Below are positions 27,001-34,982 of a stretch of 64,000 nucleotides of DNA, piece after piece. Position 1 is the stretch's first letter, and each line of letters opens with the position of its first letter. The notes under the pieces were generated by a model. The model ran no database searches. It was not told the DNA's origin and worked only from the letters and a program-made list of their open reading frames with translations. This stretch comes from Dermatemys mawii (lineage: Eukaryota; Chordata; Testudines; Dermatemydidae), in contig ML677334.1 in assembly GCA_007922305.1 (NCBI GenBank), positions 23,729,074 to 23,793,073 on the forward strand. Reading direction: 5' to 3'. Made by a program: the position numbers and the translations under genes.

Positions 27001-27127
27001 CGGCTCTCGCTCAGGCTCCCGTTCAGGCTCACAAAGTGGATCCAGGCGAGGAAGTTTCGATGCATCAGCAAATGCTTCATATTCTTATTCCTATTCGACC
27101 TTCAGCAGCAGCTCTATCGGGCGTTAG
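1..27127 (+). CDS. DSP: Desmoplakin (5' part outside window), 19 coding exons
   Basis: Desmoplakin links keratin or desmin filaments to the desmosomal plaque through plakoglobin and plakophilins. Exons read here: 1-50, 869-1030, 2014-2118, 2946-3041, 3594-3719, 4628-4780, 5592-5746, 6530-6656, 7572-7788, 8382-8599, 9695-9861, 10356-10494, 12144-12337, 13550-13712, 15553-15636, 16890-16997, 18178-18276, 19760-22054, 23939-27127. All are bounded by AG/GT and join in one frame to 2614 residues plus TAG. Order: spectrin-repeat plakin domain with an SH3 insert (exons 11-12), coiled-coil rod (exon 23 and start of 24), plakin-repeat domains A, B, C, then the GSR-rich tail with an RRGSF motif and end SSSSIGR. 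The human protein is 2871 residues, so roughly 250 N-terminal residues lie before position 1. The identity rests on near-continuous similarity to human desmoplakin as I remember it. Exon numbers assume 24 exons as in human. No frameshift or premature stop was seen. Confidence 0.98.
869..1030 (+). CDS. DSP: DSP exon 7
   Basis: 54 codons, from [10 protein letters not shown] to KQEAFS. Acceptor CCTTGTAG, donor GTAAGT, phase 0 at both ends. It encodes a spectrin-repeat helix and includes the highly conserved stretch [18 protein letters not shown]. Confidence 0.96.
1165..1358 (+). repeat. CR1-like or SINE 3' end in DSP intron
   Basis: The tail has the familiar reptilian non-LTR wording (GGAGGTCAGACTAGAT, then a run resembling AATGGTCTTTTCTGGC). 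This is assigned from memory of CR1/SINE tails. The limits are approximate. Confidence 0.55.
2014..2118 (+). CDS. DSP: DSP exon 8
   Basis: 35 codons, [10 protein letters not shown] to ASDKIE, phase 0 at both ends, donor GTAGGT. It contains [15 protein letters not shown], which matches desmoplakin closely. Confidence 0.96.
2946..3041 (+). CDS. DSP: DSP exon 9
   Basis: 32 codons, [18 protein letters not shown] to ENAAYFQ, acceptor TTTTTGTAG, donor GTGAGT. Essentially identical to the mammalian peptide as remembered. Confidence 0.97.
3594..3719 (+). CDS. DSP: DSP exon 10
   Basis: 42 codons, [16 protein letters not shown] to LLEQIKELE, acceptor CTTTGTAG, donor GTACTG, phase 0. Confidence 0.96.
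4628..4780 (+). CDS. DSP: DSP exon 11
   Basis: 51 codons, [17 protein letters not shown] to CDYKQDL. It ends at a moderate donor GTAGAG. The reading frame happens to stay open past the donor to 4825, but protein alignment places the junction at 4780, joined to exon 12 KTVRKGDEC. Confidence 0.93.
5592..5746 (+). CDS. DSP: DSP exon 12 (SH3 region)
   Basis: Begins [14 protein letters not shown] and runs through [16 protein letters not shown] to a split Lys codon (AA|G). It carries the SH3-like fold buried between spectrin repeats of the plakin domain. Acceptor TTCCTTGCAG, donor GTGAGT. Confidence 0.97.
6530..6656 (+). CDS. DSP: DSP exon 13
   Basis: Starts with the last base of a split Lys codon, then [18 protein letters not shown] through to KAMTIAK. 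Donor GTGAGT. Together with exon 12 it makes 94 whole codons. Confidence 0.97.
7572..7788 (+). CDS. DSP: DSP exon 14, with a polyglutamine tract
   Basis: Starts [12 protein letters not shown] and includes [17 protein letters not shown] and [10 protein letters not shown]. It ends in a glutamine run (about 7761-7784, CAG/CAA codons) and a split Val codon. Donor GTTTGT. Human desmoplakin, as I recall it, has a short GYPQHQ stretch here, so the tract is lineage-variable. Confidence 0.94.
8382..8599 (+). CDS. DSP: DSP exon 15
   Basis: Completes a split Val, then [14 protein letters not shown] through [16 protein letters not shown] to VKINELE. Acceptor TTCTGCAG, donor GTAAGT. The less conserved first third matches the variable linker in other species. 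Confidence 0.95.
9695..9861 (+). CDS. DSP: DSP exon 16
   Basis: [16 protein letters not shown] through [12 protein letters not shown] and [17 protein letters not shown], then two bases of a split Ser codon. Acceptor CATCAG, donor GTAAGA. Confidence 0.96.
10165..10290 (+). repeat. CR1-like or SINE 3' end
   Basis: Contains GCAGGTCAGATGAGATGATC followed by TTCTTCTGGCCTTAAA, the usual 3' tail wording of reptilian CR1/SINE copies. Boundaries are estimated. It sits just before DSP exon 17. Confidence 0.5.
10356..10494 (+). CDS. DSP: DSP exon 17
   Basis: Completes the split Ser, then [18 protein letters not shown] through [18 protein letters not shown] to ACLK. Acceptor TATTGCAG, donor GTAAGA. Confidence 0.96.
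10975..10993 (+). repeat. G-rich tract in DSP intron 17
   Basis: Ten G, one C, then eight G. A low-complexity tract that could fold as a G-quadruplex on the + strand. No gene link is evident. Confidence 0.9.
12144..12337 (+). CDS. DSP: DSP exon 18
   Basis: [18 protein letters not shown] through [18 protein letters not shown] to KQIDH, then two bases of a split Arg codon. Acceptor ACATCCAG, donor GTTTGT. Confidence 0.96.
13550..13712 (+). CDS. DSP: DSP exon 19
   Basis: Completes Arg, then [16 protein letters not shown] through [16 protein letters not shown] to SHEQK. Acceptor TTTTTCTAG, donor GTATGT. Confidence 0.96.
14555..14745 (+). repeat. Diverged MIR-like SINE
   Basis: Shows the MIR core order: gaps around GGCTCAGAGAGGCTACG, then CTGTCTCTGTCATTAAC and GACTTTGATCAAGTCACC. 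Old and diverged. Assigned from memory of MIR wording. Confidence 0.4.
14805..15075. mobile_element. Non-autonomous DNA transposon (MITE-like)
   Basis: The ends carry imperfect inverted wording (CAGGGCTACTCTAC near the left, TAGCATAGACTTGCCCTG near the right), typical of a common reptilian miniature element. The interior has no open reading frame. Confidence 0.5.
15553..15636 (+). CDS. DSP: DSP exon 20
   Basis: 28 codons, [16 protein letters not shown] to CAAAIK. Acceptor CTGGACAG, donor GTACCC (weak at +4 to +6). Phase 0 at both ends. Confidence 0.95.
16251..16591. mobile_element. hAT-type MITE with perfect 8-bp target duplication
   Basis: Terminal inverted repeats CAGGGGATCTCAACC and GATTGAGAACTGCTG bound the element. 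The octamer TTCTAGGG occurs immediately on both sides (16243-16250 and 16592-16599). The 8-bp duplication is the hAT signature. There is no transposase frame. It lies in the DSP intron before exon 21. Confidence 0.88.
16890..16997 (+). CDS. DSP: DSP exon 21
   Basis: 36 codons, [18 protein letters not shown] through [11 protein letters not shown] to ALILQE. Acceptor TCCTTACAG, donor GTATGT. Confidence 0.97.
17705..17925 (-). repeat. MIR-like SINE, interrupted by a palindromic insert
   Basis: Antisense MIR wording (CTCCATTTTACAGCTGGGGC, then CACAGAGAGGTTAAG, later GTGACTTGCCCCAGTCACA) is split at about 17766-17853. The insert begins and ends with forms of AATTTTCAAAAGTG and its reverse, a common palindromic miniature repeat. 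Confidence 0.55.
18178..18276 (+). CDS. DSP: DSP exon 22
   Basis: 33 codons, [20 protein letters not shown] through [13 protein letters not shown], the end of the plakin domain. Acceptor TTTTTCAG, donor GTAACC. Confidence 0.97.
19030..19410. repeat. Dispersed reptilian repeat in DSP intron 22
   Basis: Contains wording (TTTTTGTCATGGGCAATAAAG, then short GC-rich direct echoes such as CTAGGGTATCC at about 19266 and 19302) that I associate with a multi-copy turtle repeat. Class uncertain and limits approximate. Confidence 0.35.
19760..22054 (+). CDS. DSP: DSP exon 23 (coiled-coil rod)
   Basis: 765 codons from [18 protein letters not shown] to EKFQKQALE, acceptor ATCCCACAG, donor GTATTC. It has a continuous heptad-type composition rich in E, K, Q and L with no Pro run, forming the dimeric alpha-helical rod. 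The open frame extends upstream to 19703, but that part is intron. An internal donor at 20258 gives the DPII isoform. The total length matches the human exon, judged from the 599-codon spacing to the DPII site. Confidence 0.97.
20252..20263 (+). promoter_or_regulatory. DSP: Internal 5' splice site for short-rod isoform DPII
   Basis: GCTAAG|GTAAGA within ENELAKVRN is a near-consensus donor at 20258. Splicing to exon 24 at 23939 keeps frame and removes 22054 minus 20257 = 1797 nt = 599 codons, the size difference known between human DPI (2871) and DPII (2272). Confidence 0.85.
22055..23938 (+). other. DSP intron 23, AT-rich, no gene
   Basis: AT-rich intron with microsatellite stretches (TATA-rich at 22840-23050, CT/GT around 23270-23330, AC run at 23335-23354). 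No coding signal was seen. Confidence 0.85.
23335..23354 (+). repeat. (AC)10 microsatellite
   Basis: Ten perfect AC units in DSP intron 23, preceded by TG- and CT-rich sequence. Confidence 0.95.
23939..27127 (+). CDS. DSP: DSP exon 24 (end of rod, plakin repeats A-C, tail)
   Basis: 1062 codons plus TAG, from [16 protein letters not shown]. Rod end to about 24400; plakin-repeat domain A about 24430-25170, B about 25200-25900, C about 26375-26945. Recurrent repeat signatures are [26 protein letters not shown] and LIDRETG. The linker between B and C (about 26240-26375) is shorter than in human. The tail repeats GSRSGS units (about 26990-27045) followed by RRGSF, the site whose phosphorylation and arginine methylation control keratin binding in the human protein. 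The terminus is SSSSIGR (human SIGH). One exon, no interruption. Confidence 0.98.
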   Translation, partial: ASNRIQESQNQYTHIMQERETLLIKISTLEQDRARLQRLEEELNRAKITLESESRLKQRLESEKQQILNDLNQWKSQYSRNEETIRKFESEREKSERERNALRSEIERLQMEIKRIEDRYKCRLEEISCKSQSEMDAERLRMQREIEKLKHRPCGSHRCTQTEEEFAIDPSKLLFNGLRKKITAIQLYECQLIDKSTLDKLLRGQRSVEEVAADIEPYLRGAGAIAGASLTPKEKYTLLEARRKQLLTPENTVLLLEAQAATGGVIDPHRNEVLTVDSAIARDLIDFDDREQIYTAEKAITGFKDPFSGKTVPVSEAIKKNLIDRETGIRLLEAQMAAGGIVDPVNSVFLPQDVALSRGLIDKDLYRVLNNPQGASKNFIDPATKKAVSYIQLREKCRIEPHTGLLLLPVHKRSMSFQGIRQPVPISELVSAGIIQESTACDLEAGTISVEEVSDRIKDFLQGSSCIAGIYNEATKEKLGIYQAMKIGLVRPGTALELLEAQAATGFIVDPVSNVRLPVEEAYKRGLVGIEFKDKLLSAERAVTGYKDPETGNIISLFQAMNKELIEKGHGIRLLEAQIATGGIIDPKESHRLPVDMAYTRGYFNEELSLILSDPSDDTKGFFDPNTEENLTYLQLKDRCIKDEATGLCLLPLRDKKKVVQTSQKNTLRKRRVVIVDPETNREMSVQEAYNKGLIDYDTYMELSEQECEWEEITITGSDGSTRVVLVDRKTGNQYDIQDAIEKGLVDRKFFDQYRSGSLSLTQFADMISCKNGGDEVFKHESVIKSPTVLSVRSSSVRKSGSFSAPLEECSPIAAIFDTENLERISISEAVQRGIVDSITGQRLLEAQACTGGVMCPTTGQRLSLQDAVAQGIIDHDMATRLKPAQKAFLGFEGLKGGSRMSAAEAVKEKWLPYEAGQRFLEFQYLTGGLVDPEVHGRISMEEAIRKGLIDGRNAQRLQDTNSYTKILTCPKTKLKISYKDAMSRSMVEDVTGLRLLEAASVSSKGISSPYNVSSAPGSRSGSRSGSRSGSQSGSRRGSFDASANASYSYSYSTFSSSSIGR

Positions 27128-27642
27128 TAGTCAGTTAACAAGTATATCTGAATTTTAATTGCATTTAGATGAATCTGTATTACTTTCACTTAAAAACGAA
27201 ACAAACTGGTTTGTGGTCATATTATTATTTGCTTGGGTGCAGTGACCTTGCTGGAAAATAAAGTCATGCCCAAATAAATCATAAAGTCCTCCTGGGTGTG
27301 ACTAACTTCTCTACTCTCCTTAAAAATCTGTAAAATGTTTGGGTGTAGACTTTTGAAGAGGAGATTGCAGGACAGCAAAATGCAACAGTTATGAGTTTCA
27401 TTTTTTTTAATGTTTGGATTTTTGATTAATCTCGTCCTGTATATTTTGCATGGGCTATTGTTTTCTTCTCCCATTTCCATACCCTCAAAATTGTAAGCTG
27501 ATAACCAAGATTTGAAAATATTGTAACAGTTTCCTTTTTTCCCAGCCTAGCCACTTCATTTTATTTTATTTTTTTAAAAAAAGAAAAGTAGTTACATTGT
27601 GGATGGAAAATGTGTTTCCTTATCAATCTGGATATTGTACTG

Positions 27643-27948
27643 CAGGGGTTGGCAGCCTTTCAGAAGTGGTGTGCCAAGTCTTCATTTCTTCACTCTGATT
27701 TAAGGTTTCAGGTGCCAGTAATACATTTTAACGTTTTTAGAAGATCTTTCTATAAGCCTATAATATAGAACTAAACTATTGTATGTAAAGTAAGGTTTTC
27801 AAAATGTTTAAGAAGCTTCATTTAAAATTAAATTATAATGAGGAGCCCCACCCCCAGACTGGTGGCGAGGCCCCTGGCAGTGTGAGTGCCACTGAAAATC
27901 AGCTCGCATGCTGCCTTTGGCACACATGCCATAGGTTGCCTGCCCCTG
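27643..27948. mobile_element. hAT-type MITE inside the DSP 3' UTR
   Basis: Bounded by CAGGGGTTGGCAGCC and GGTTGCCTGCCCCTG, which are imperfect inverted repeats. The flanking octamers TTGTACTG and CAGTACTG agree at 6 of 8. No coding capacity. The interior matches a very common turtle miniature element as I remember it. Confidence 0.82.
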
Positions 27949-28136
27949 CAGTACTGTAACACGGGAAGCTGTATCTTCCACAGATAATGTACTTGGTTGA
28001 CTGTTCATTTATAACTTCATTATTGGGGGATATTACTATCACGTACTTTTCTTTCACCATGCTCTATATTTTTTACTCATTTTTCTCGTTCGATTTCAAT
28101 GTAACACCAAAAAAAGGCTGGCTGCTGCATTCTGGC

Positions 28137-28142
28137 AATAAA
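28137..28142 (+). terminator. DSP: Polyadenylation signal, DSP
   Basis: AATAAA preceded by GCTGCTGCATTCTGGC and followed within 20-30 nt by a GT-rich stretch (TATTTGTGGTTT), as expected for cleavage near 28160. Confidence 0.75.
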
Positions 28143-28164
28143 CTTTTAAACTTTTAAAGTATTT

Positions 28165-29345
28165 GTGGTTTATTTTAAAATTTTGACATGAATGCACCCT
28201 TGGAAGGAAGGGAAGTAGAGCCTTTCTTCACCAAAAATGAACAAATGTTTGCGGTGCCATAATAACTCATGATGTTAACTCTGAGTCTCAGGAACTTGTT
28301 TCTTATGTCATTCCCATTATCTTCATGAGCATAGACAACTAATCCTGCATTTTCCAAAAGAAAATAGAGACAATGTGAACTATGGCCCCAGAAGCAGAAG
28401 GCCACTTGTCACATCTGATTGCAGATAAGGCCAGAAGAATTTTTTTCCCCCCACTAGTGATCCAGTACATATTGTTTACAGCTACAAACAGAACACTCTG
28501 GATCAGATTCTCCCATGCATGAGGGAAGCCTTCAGCCAGCACAAAGACCGGTTTAGCCAAACACAGGATGATGCCCCAAAATGAGGGGATCTTTTGATTA
28601 TGTAGAGCCATTTTAATAGCTCCTATAATGCTTATTTCCCTGTGGTCGGTACAGAGCGCCTAATCTGTGAAATAGCATTTGGCAAAGACATTTTTGTTCC
28701 CTTGCTGCCGTAACAGTTCCACGGGGCTTGTTGGCAGCCAACACAAGTTATGGTCTCCTTCAGGCTTCTCTGACTTCCAGTGTGGGGACTGAATGAGTGC
28801 AAAGTGGGCCCAGGATCAAGGAGCACAAACAGGGCTTAAAGCCCAACTCTCCTCAGCTGCACTGAGTGCTCCTCAGAAGAGAGGATCCATCCGAAAGGCT
28901 CATGTTTTGGAGTGCAGCAAGAAAAATGTAAGGCCTGTTCCGTCGTGCCTCCTATTCACAGTCTAACCCAGATCTGCCTGGGTAGACATGCCATTCTTAA
29001 CAGTATGATCACTAATCAAACAAGTACAGTACAGCTCTTACAGTGGCATGTTAACAGAAGCCCTGATGAAGATTCAAAAACTTTGCCAGTCACCAAAATA
29101 AATGGTTCCTTCAGGGAGTTCAAAATGCTGCCCTGCGGTGTATTCAGCGAATACCTGCCTACAGCCATACATCATGCTGGGTCTCCATTTCTCTTGGGGA
29201 TTGTTACTATGGTTATATATAGAATATAACAGGAAAATAAAAACTAAAATCGATTGGGCATAGCTGCTAAGTGTTCATTAGTTTACCCAATATCCTCTGG
29301 GGGAAATGGGGGGTGGTGATGGCTAAGGAAGAAGAAGAACAATGC
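28165..29345. other. Intergenic, no gene seen
   Basis: Short random frames only. No splice-bounded coding exon, and no repeat that I can name. Confidence 0.6.
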
Positions 29346-29349
29346 TGTG

Positions 29350-30540
29350 ACCAGAGTCCTATTAGAGCGACAGCTGTGGTTGCTCAATTACAGTGAACTG
29401 CAAAGAATGGAGCAGACAAACCTGCCCCAAATCGTGGATATTCCAATACTTAGATTCACCAAGACAGCATAAAACAGTTTCTTTATTACCTTACTGGTTA
29501 CTCAGAAATCCAAACAACACAGTTCCCTTAAAGTGATCCAGCCTCAGCCCTCCATTCAGGAACTCAGGTTAAATATGATGAAAATTTATGAAAATCTTAT
29601 TTTATCATATAAAAGAAAAGATTGGGCACATTACTTCCCAGGTTAATGAATATTCCAGATCTTACCCAAATACACACTACAGCCACTTCTTATTAACTAA
29701 ACTAAAATTTATTAAATAAAAGAGAGAGCATGGTTAAAAGATCAGTATACATACAGACATGCATTCAATTCATTTAGGTGCAGATTCATAGCAGAGATGG
29801 TGAGCTTTATGGTTGCAAAGAGTTTTCAGAAATAGTTCATAGTTTATAGTCCAGTGTCCAAATATCACATTCAAGGCATACCAGCATAACTGGGACCTCA
29901 GTCTTGCGACTCAAAATTCCCCTGATGAAGCATAAGCAGATCTGAGATGACAGAATCAGGACCCAAGGAGCTTTTATACAATTTTATGGGTTGTTGTGGT
30001 TTTTTTTTTTTGACAAGTTGGGATTCCCTCGGGGAACAAAAAGTAGTTAGGATGGTTTTGAAGGAGTTCCATTATGAATTAAAGTAAGGCTATTTGCTCT
30101 TTCTTCCACCATTCACAGAAAATTTCAGAGAGAGATAAATACCAAGATATCCTGTGTTTACAATTCATTTAAATGATAGGATGTCTTTTTGACCTCTGAA
30201 TTATCAGAATACAGCATAAGCAGGGACTGTTGAATACATTATCGACCCTACTCATACATCTGTAAATATGCAAAGACACAAACATATCTCCCCACATGTC
30301 TTTAGATGGTTAGTTATTTGGCAGGATGTTTAACACTGTCTAGCCATGAGTCACAAATGGACTTTCCCAGCTTTGGCCCAGTTGGCATTTAGCCTGTAAC
30401 CTTTTCAAGAGTTCATATGTTATCGGGAGATAAAAATCCACATATAAAATCACCAGGCACGCACAGTCCAAATTATTATGCTCTGCTCAACTTGAGAGCT
30501 AGGAAGATAAATTGAGTGGTTCCAGCCTGACCCCAGGCAT
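29350..30540 (-). mobile_element. Solo LTR of a reptilian endogenous retrovirus-like element (copy 1)
   Basis: Read on the - strand it has a TATA-like TGTATAAAAGC, a downstream AATAAATTTTAGTTTAG, and then GTATTTGGGTAAGAT. Its 3' half matches 55560-56150 on the + strand over about 550 bp (for example CTAAGTATTGGAATATCCAC and CTATGAATCTGCA/AATCT). No gag, pol or env frame is present. Outer limits are estimated. Confidence 0.7.
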
Positions 30541-30544
30541 CAGT

Positions 30545-33120
30545 GGTGAAAGGTTCAAGTAGCTGAGCAGGTGAATCCTACAAGGAAGGATCTCTTGGGA
30601 GAGACCAGAGCTTTGTAACTTGGACTCTATAAATGAAGCTCATCAGCTGTGTCCTAGGCTGAAAGGATGACCCAATGTCAAAATAGCTTCTACTGGCATT
30701 TGCCATCCATTAGAGAGATGCAGCTTTGTAACATTTACTGAGACATGGGGTTCTGAACCATTTTGCCAGTTTTAAGTAGTTTTCAGTCTTTTTGGACACA
30801 GGAGTGGGGTTCCTTAATTCAGTCAACTGAGTGAAATTCTGCCATTGGGTGCGTGCGAGCAATTCCTATTGGAGTCAAGGGGAGCTGTATGTGCACTTGC
30901 CGAGGCAGACTTACCTCTGTACTGCAAGTACACTTTGCAGGAGCAGTTCTAGGCATTGTGGGTTCTCTTTATCAGGCATGCGTCTGTGGGGCTGCTTAAA
31001 GCTCCTTTGTCCCTGAGGCTGGTTAAAGCCCCTATTATACTCTCTGCAGATCAGTAGATTTTTATCATAATTCTGTTCAATGGAACTTGGCTTTGAAGGG
31101 CAATCCGACACACCAGGCACTAGAACGGCATTCTTCACATTTTACCTGGATAGCTAAAGACTCCAGCCAAGCAGAGAGTTCCTTTGATATCGCCTAGCAG
31201 CTAAAATTGTACTGGGCTGTGCCATGTGAGAGAGCACTCTGGTTTTGAAGAATTGGAGTCAATGTGAATTTTCTACAGACAGGAGCAGATTTTGTTTTGC
31301 TTTTGTCAAAACAATTGTGCTCTGTGGAGGCTATTGGGTATTAAAATCCAATGTTTGGGTGGAGCATAGGGAGGGCAGCTGGGGGAATGAACTGACTAAC
31401 ATATCGCGCGGGTGGCAGTCCTCAGGAGCTACCTTGCTGAACTCAAAATGGGCATGATCCTCCAAAGCAGGGGTGAGAGATGGATCCCTCTGTCATGTTT
31501 AGTGTCATGGGTATGAAGAAGAGGGGAACAGACTAGAGTGGAAAGACAGAGAAGGGAGAGAGAGAGAGAGAGAGAGAGAGCTCAGGCCAGGGCACAGTGG
31601 GTGCAATTAAGAAACACCTGAAAATCTCTTGAGCGTACCAACATGCTCTAAGTTCCAGCTGAAGCATGCAACAGGCCTTTTGCATCAGCTAGCATGTAGC
31701 GGAGACCCTGCTCACTATCTAGCGAGACCATCTTTTGGAAATTTCTGCAATAATCTCTTCTCACAGTTGCCTGGGTTTGCAGCAGTCTTGCACCCTTTTC
31801 TGCTCTCTCAAGGACTGGCAGAATCAAGGCACAAGTGCAGTTTTGGCCTGGTTCTGTATTTACACACTCCTTGTATGCCATACCTCAACACAACCACACC
31901 CACAACTAGAACTTTGAGCATTTTAAAACGTCGTAATTATGAAGTAACACTTTAGGCTAAGCACTCAGTGCATTAATTTTTGTGTGATTTTATTTTAATC
32001 ACCACTTATTCACCACCACTCTCTGAGAGAGAGAGCGAAAACCCGGAAAAAGTTGTCTTGGTTGGATTTAGTGGAGGGAGGGGAGAGAGAGAAATCCATT
32101 ATCTTTTAAGCAAGAAAAGATTTGTAATTTGAAAAACAAATCTGCATTTGTATTATTTGATTCACTTCTAGAAAGAAGAATGTGAAGGGAAATTTATTTA
32201 TAAAAAAGAACCCTTTAAACTGATTCTTGGTCCACAGACACTCTTACCATGGTGAATCCAGAGTAAACCTTCAGAACTAGATTGAGACTTTAGGCACATC
32301 CCTGACAAGGTCTACACCAACCCAGCATACGTGCTGACTGTGTGGGTGCTCTGGGGCTGGAGCACCCATGGGGAAAAATTGTTGGGTGCTCTGCAGAGGT
32401 GGGTTGAGCACCCACCAGTGCCAGCAGATGTCGGCACCTGTACAACCCAGGAGTATCTCTAGGAGATGCTGTGGCACCTGTTAGTTGTAACTCTTCCCCA
32501 GCTTGTTCCTTAGGGTGGGCGGAAGATAGGGGTGGCTACGTCAGCAGGAGGTTATTACGTCCCACACTGGCTCAGCTACTGTGGCCAGTGAGTAAGGCAG
32601 GATGGGATCATTCTCTGCTCCTTCCCACCCCCTGCTCTGGGGTGGGAGTAACTAGGTAATAGGCCCACTTACTCCTGCACAGCCAAACCCAGTATCTAAG
32701 TTGTACAAGTCTAGGTATATGTGGGGTTCTTAGTCCCCTCTGCTGTCTTGTAGCCTTAATCACATTCTAGCCCTTAATTTTTTTTGTCAGACAAAGATCA
32801 GTGTTGTAACTGGTGGCAGCAGCAAAACGTGCAGAAACCAAAATGCCTGAAGCAGTAGCTCAACGTGACAGTACAAATCTAGCATTTCAGCCTGTTGTTT
32901 TAGTCGAGCTGAAAGGAGGCTACAAGATCCAGAGAAGTACCAGTGCATTGCAAATAACTGACAGTTGTGCAGAAAATGTAAAACTTCAAACATGAAACCC
33001 TGCCCCACAGGTAATACCTCCTCTCCCCCTCAGTCCTGACCTGACAAGTATCGCTATTGACGTGAGTTCCTAGAGCACTGGAAGTGTGCTAGGCACCTTA
33101 CAGAGAAGCCCAAGACAGTT
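30545..33120. other. Intergenic, mostly unassigned
   Basis: No coding exon was seen. It holds a GA microsatellite at 31556 and a repeat around 32325-32440 with alternating GGGTGCTC and GAGCACCC words, in the style of a reptilian hAT-derived repeat. Confidence 0.55.
31556..31580 (+). repeat. (GA)n microsatellite
   Basis: About 12 perfect GA units. Confidence 0.95.
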
Positions 33121-33125
33121 TACAG

Positions 33126-34411
33126 TCCATAGCATAGGAAGGGACCTCAGGAGGTCATCTGGTCCAACCCCCTGCTCAAAGCAGGACCAATTCCCAACTA
33201 AATCATCCCTGCCAGGGCTTTGTCAAGCCTGACCTTAAACACCTCAAAGGATGGAGAGTCCACCACCTCCCTAAGTAACCCATTCCAGTGCTTCACCACC
33301 CTCCTAGTGAAAAAGTTTTTCCTGATATCCAACCTAAACCTCCCACTCTGCAACTTGAGACCATTACTCCTTGTTCTGTCATCTGGTACCACTGAGGACA
33401 GTCTAGATCCATCCTCTTTGGAACCCCCTTTCAGATAGTTGAAAGCAGCTATCAAATCCCCCCTCATTCTTCTCTTGTGCAGACTAAGCAGTCAAAGTTC
33501 CTTCAGCCTCTCCTCATAACTCATGTGGTCCAGCCCCCTAATAATTTTTGTTGCCCTCCACTGGACTCTTACCAATTTTTCCACATCCTTCTTGTAGTGT
33601 GGGCCCCAAAACTGGACACAGTACTACAGATGAGGCCTCACCAATGCCTAATAGAGGGGAATGACCACATCTCTTGATCTGCTGGAAATGCCCCTACTTA
33701 TACAACGCCTACTTATACAAGCCATTAGCCTTCTTGGCAATAAAGGCACACTGTTAACTCATATCCAGCTTCTCATCCACTATAACCCCTAGGTCCTTTT
33801 CTGCAGAACTGCTGCCTACCCATTCAGTCCCTAGTCTGTAGCACTGCATGGGATTCTTCCGTCCTAAGTGCAAGACTCTGCACTTGTCCTTGTTGAACCT
33901 CATCAGATTCCTTTTGGCCCAATCCTCTTATTTGTCTAGGTCCTATCCTAGGTATCCTATCCTCCAGCGTATCTACCATTAGGTATCCTATCCTCCAGCG
34001 TATCTACCACTCCTCCCAGTTTAGTGTAATCAGCAAACTTGCTGAGGGTGCAGTCCATGCCATCCTCCACATCATTAATGAAGATATTGAACAAAACCGG
34101 CCCCAGGACTGACCCTTGGGGCACTCCGCTTGATACCAGCTGCCAACTAGATATGGAGCCATTGATCACTACTTGCTGAGCCCGACGATCTAGCCAGCTT
34201 TCTAACCACCTTATAGTCCATTCATCAAGCCCATACTTCTTTAACTCATTGGCAAGACTACGGTGGGAGACTGAATCAAAAGCTTTGCTAAAGTCAAGAA
34301 ATCACACGTCCACTGCTTTCCCCTCATCCACAGAGCCAGTTATCTCATCATAGAAGGCATTTAGGTTAATCAGGCATGACTTGCCCTTGGTGAATCCATG
34401 CTGGATTATCA
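33126..34411 (-). mobile_element. CR1 LINE, 3' part, defective
   Basis: Antisense CR1. The reverse-transcriptase remnant at 33957-34169 reads [20 protein letters not shown], then KFADYTKL, where the catalytic FADD is changed to FADY. The C-terminal remnant at 33198-33467 reads [20 protein letters not shown]. The 3' tail AGGAAGGGACCTCAGGAGG faces the low coordinates. Frames are broken and there is a 31-bp tandem duplication near 33949-34011. It lies just past the 3' end of the collagen gene. Confidence 0.93.
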
Positions 34412-34486
34412 ATGGCTAATCAAACACTTAAGAACTTTAACTAGAACCATTAAAACCAGGTAGTACTTGAAGATCAGAGGGCAAAA

Positions 34487-34492
34487 TTTATT
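34487..34492 (-). terminator. Candidate polyadenylation signal of the collagen gene
   Basis: AATAAA on the - strand about 295 nt after the stop codon and just before the CR1 boundary. Position only, no transcript evidence. Confidence 0.5.
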
Positions 34493-34785
34493 CTGGGTTG
34501 GACTTACTGTGATGTTTACTAAGATGCTGTTTAATGTTTATGCACCAATAATTTGAGGGCAAAATAGTACTTCCACAATACACCAGTTGCACAGGTTTGC
34601 ATAAATATAACTGGGGCCTGTAATAAAGAAATCACAACATTTGGGGTTTAATGCCTAATATCAGTGTCCCATTAGCCAATAGAACATTACTAGGGCACCA
34701 ATGAAGAATCAGGTTATTCCAACAGAAAATGGGTGCCATCCAGATATTTCCCCACATCTATCCTGGCACTGTTATTATTTTATAA

Positions 34786-34982
34786 TTAAACAGATGGCCC
34801 CTTCATTAATCCCTGTTCTGACAGTAGGTTAGGAGCATGGATCCTGCAGTCTGTTGCTTCACATAGTCCAGGGACACCTGAAGGGCCAGGATACCCTGGC
34901 TGACCTGGAGGACCGCTGTATCCAGGGGGACCTGCTGTGCCTGGGTGGCCATCTTCAGCAACAGCCGGATGTCCAGGGAATC
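34786..34982 (-). CDS. FACIT exon 28 (end of COL1, NC1, stop)
   Basis: Starts with two bases of a split Gly, then [17 protein letters not shown] through [11 protein letters not shown] to LMKGPSV and TAA. GHPAV corresponds to the GPASY-type imperfection of COL9A1 five triplets after the first one. The next triplet, AED, has Ala for Gly. Confidence 0.9.

Larger units (their letters stand above)
27128..28160 (+). other. DSP: DSP 3' untranslated region
   Basis: About 1 kb from the TAG to just past AATAAA at 28137. Weaker alternatives AATAAA at 27257 and 27273 could give a short UTR. It contains a hAT-like insertion at 27643-27948. The 3' limit is inferred. Confidence 0.7.

Noticed and set aside
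29350..30540. A functional endogenous retrovirus
   Set aside because: Only LTR-like sequence is visible. No gag, pol or env coding frame exists around it or around the other LTR pieces.
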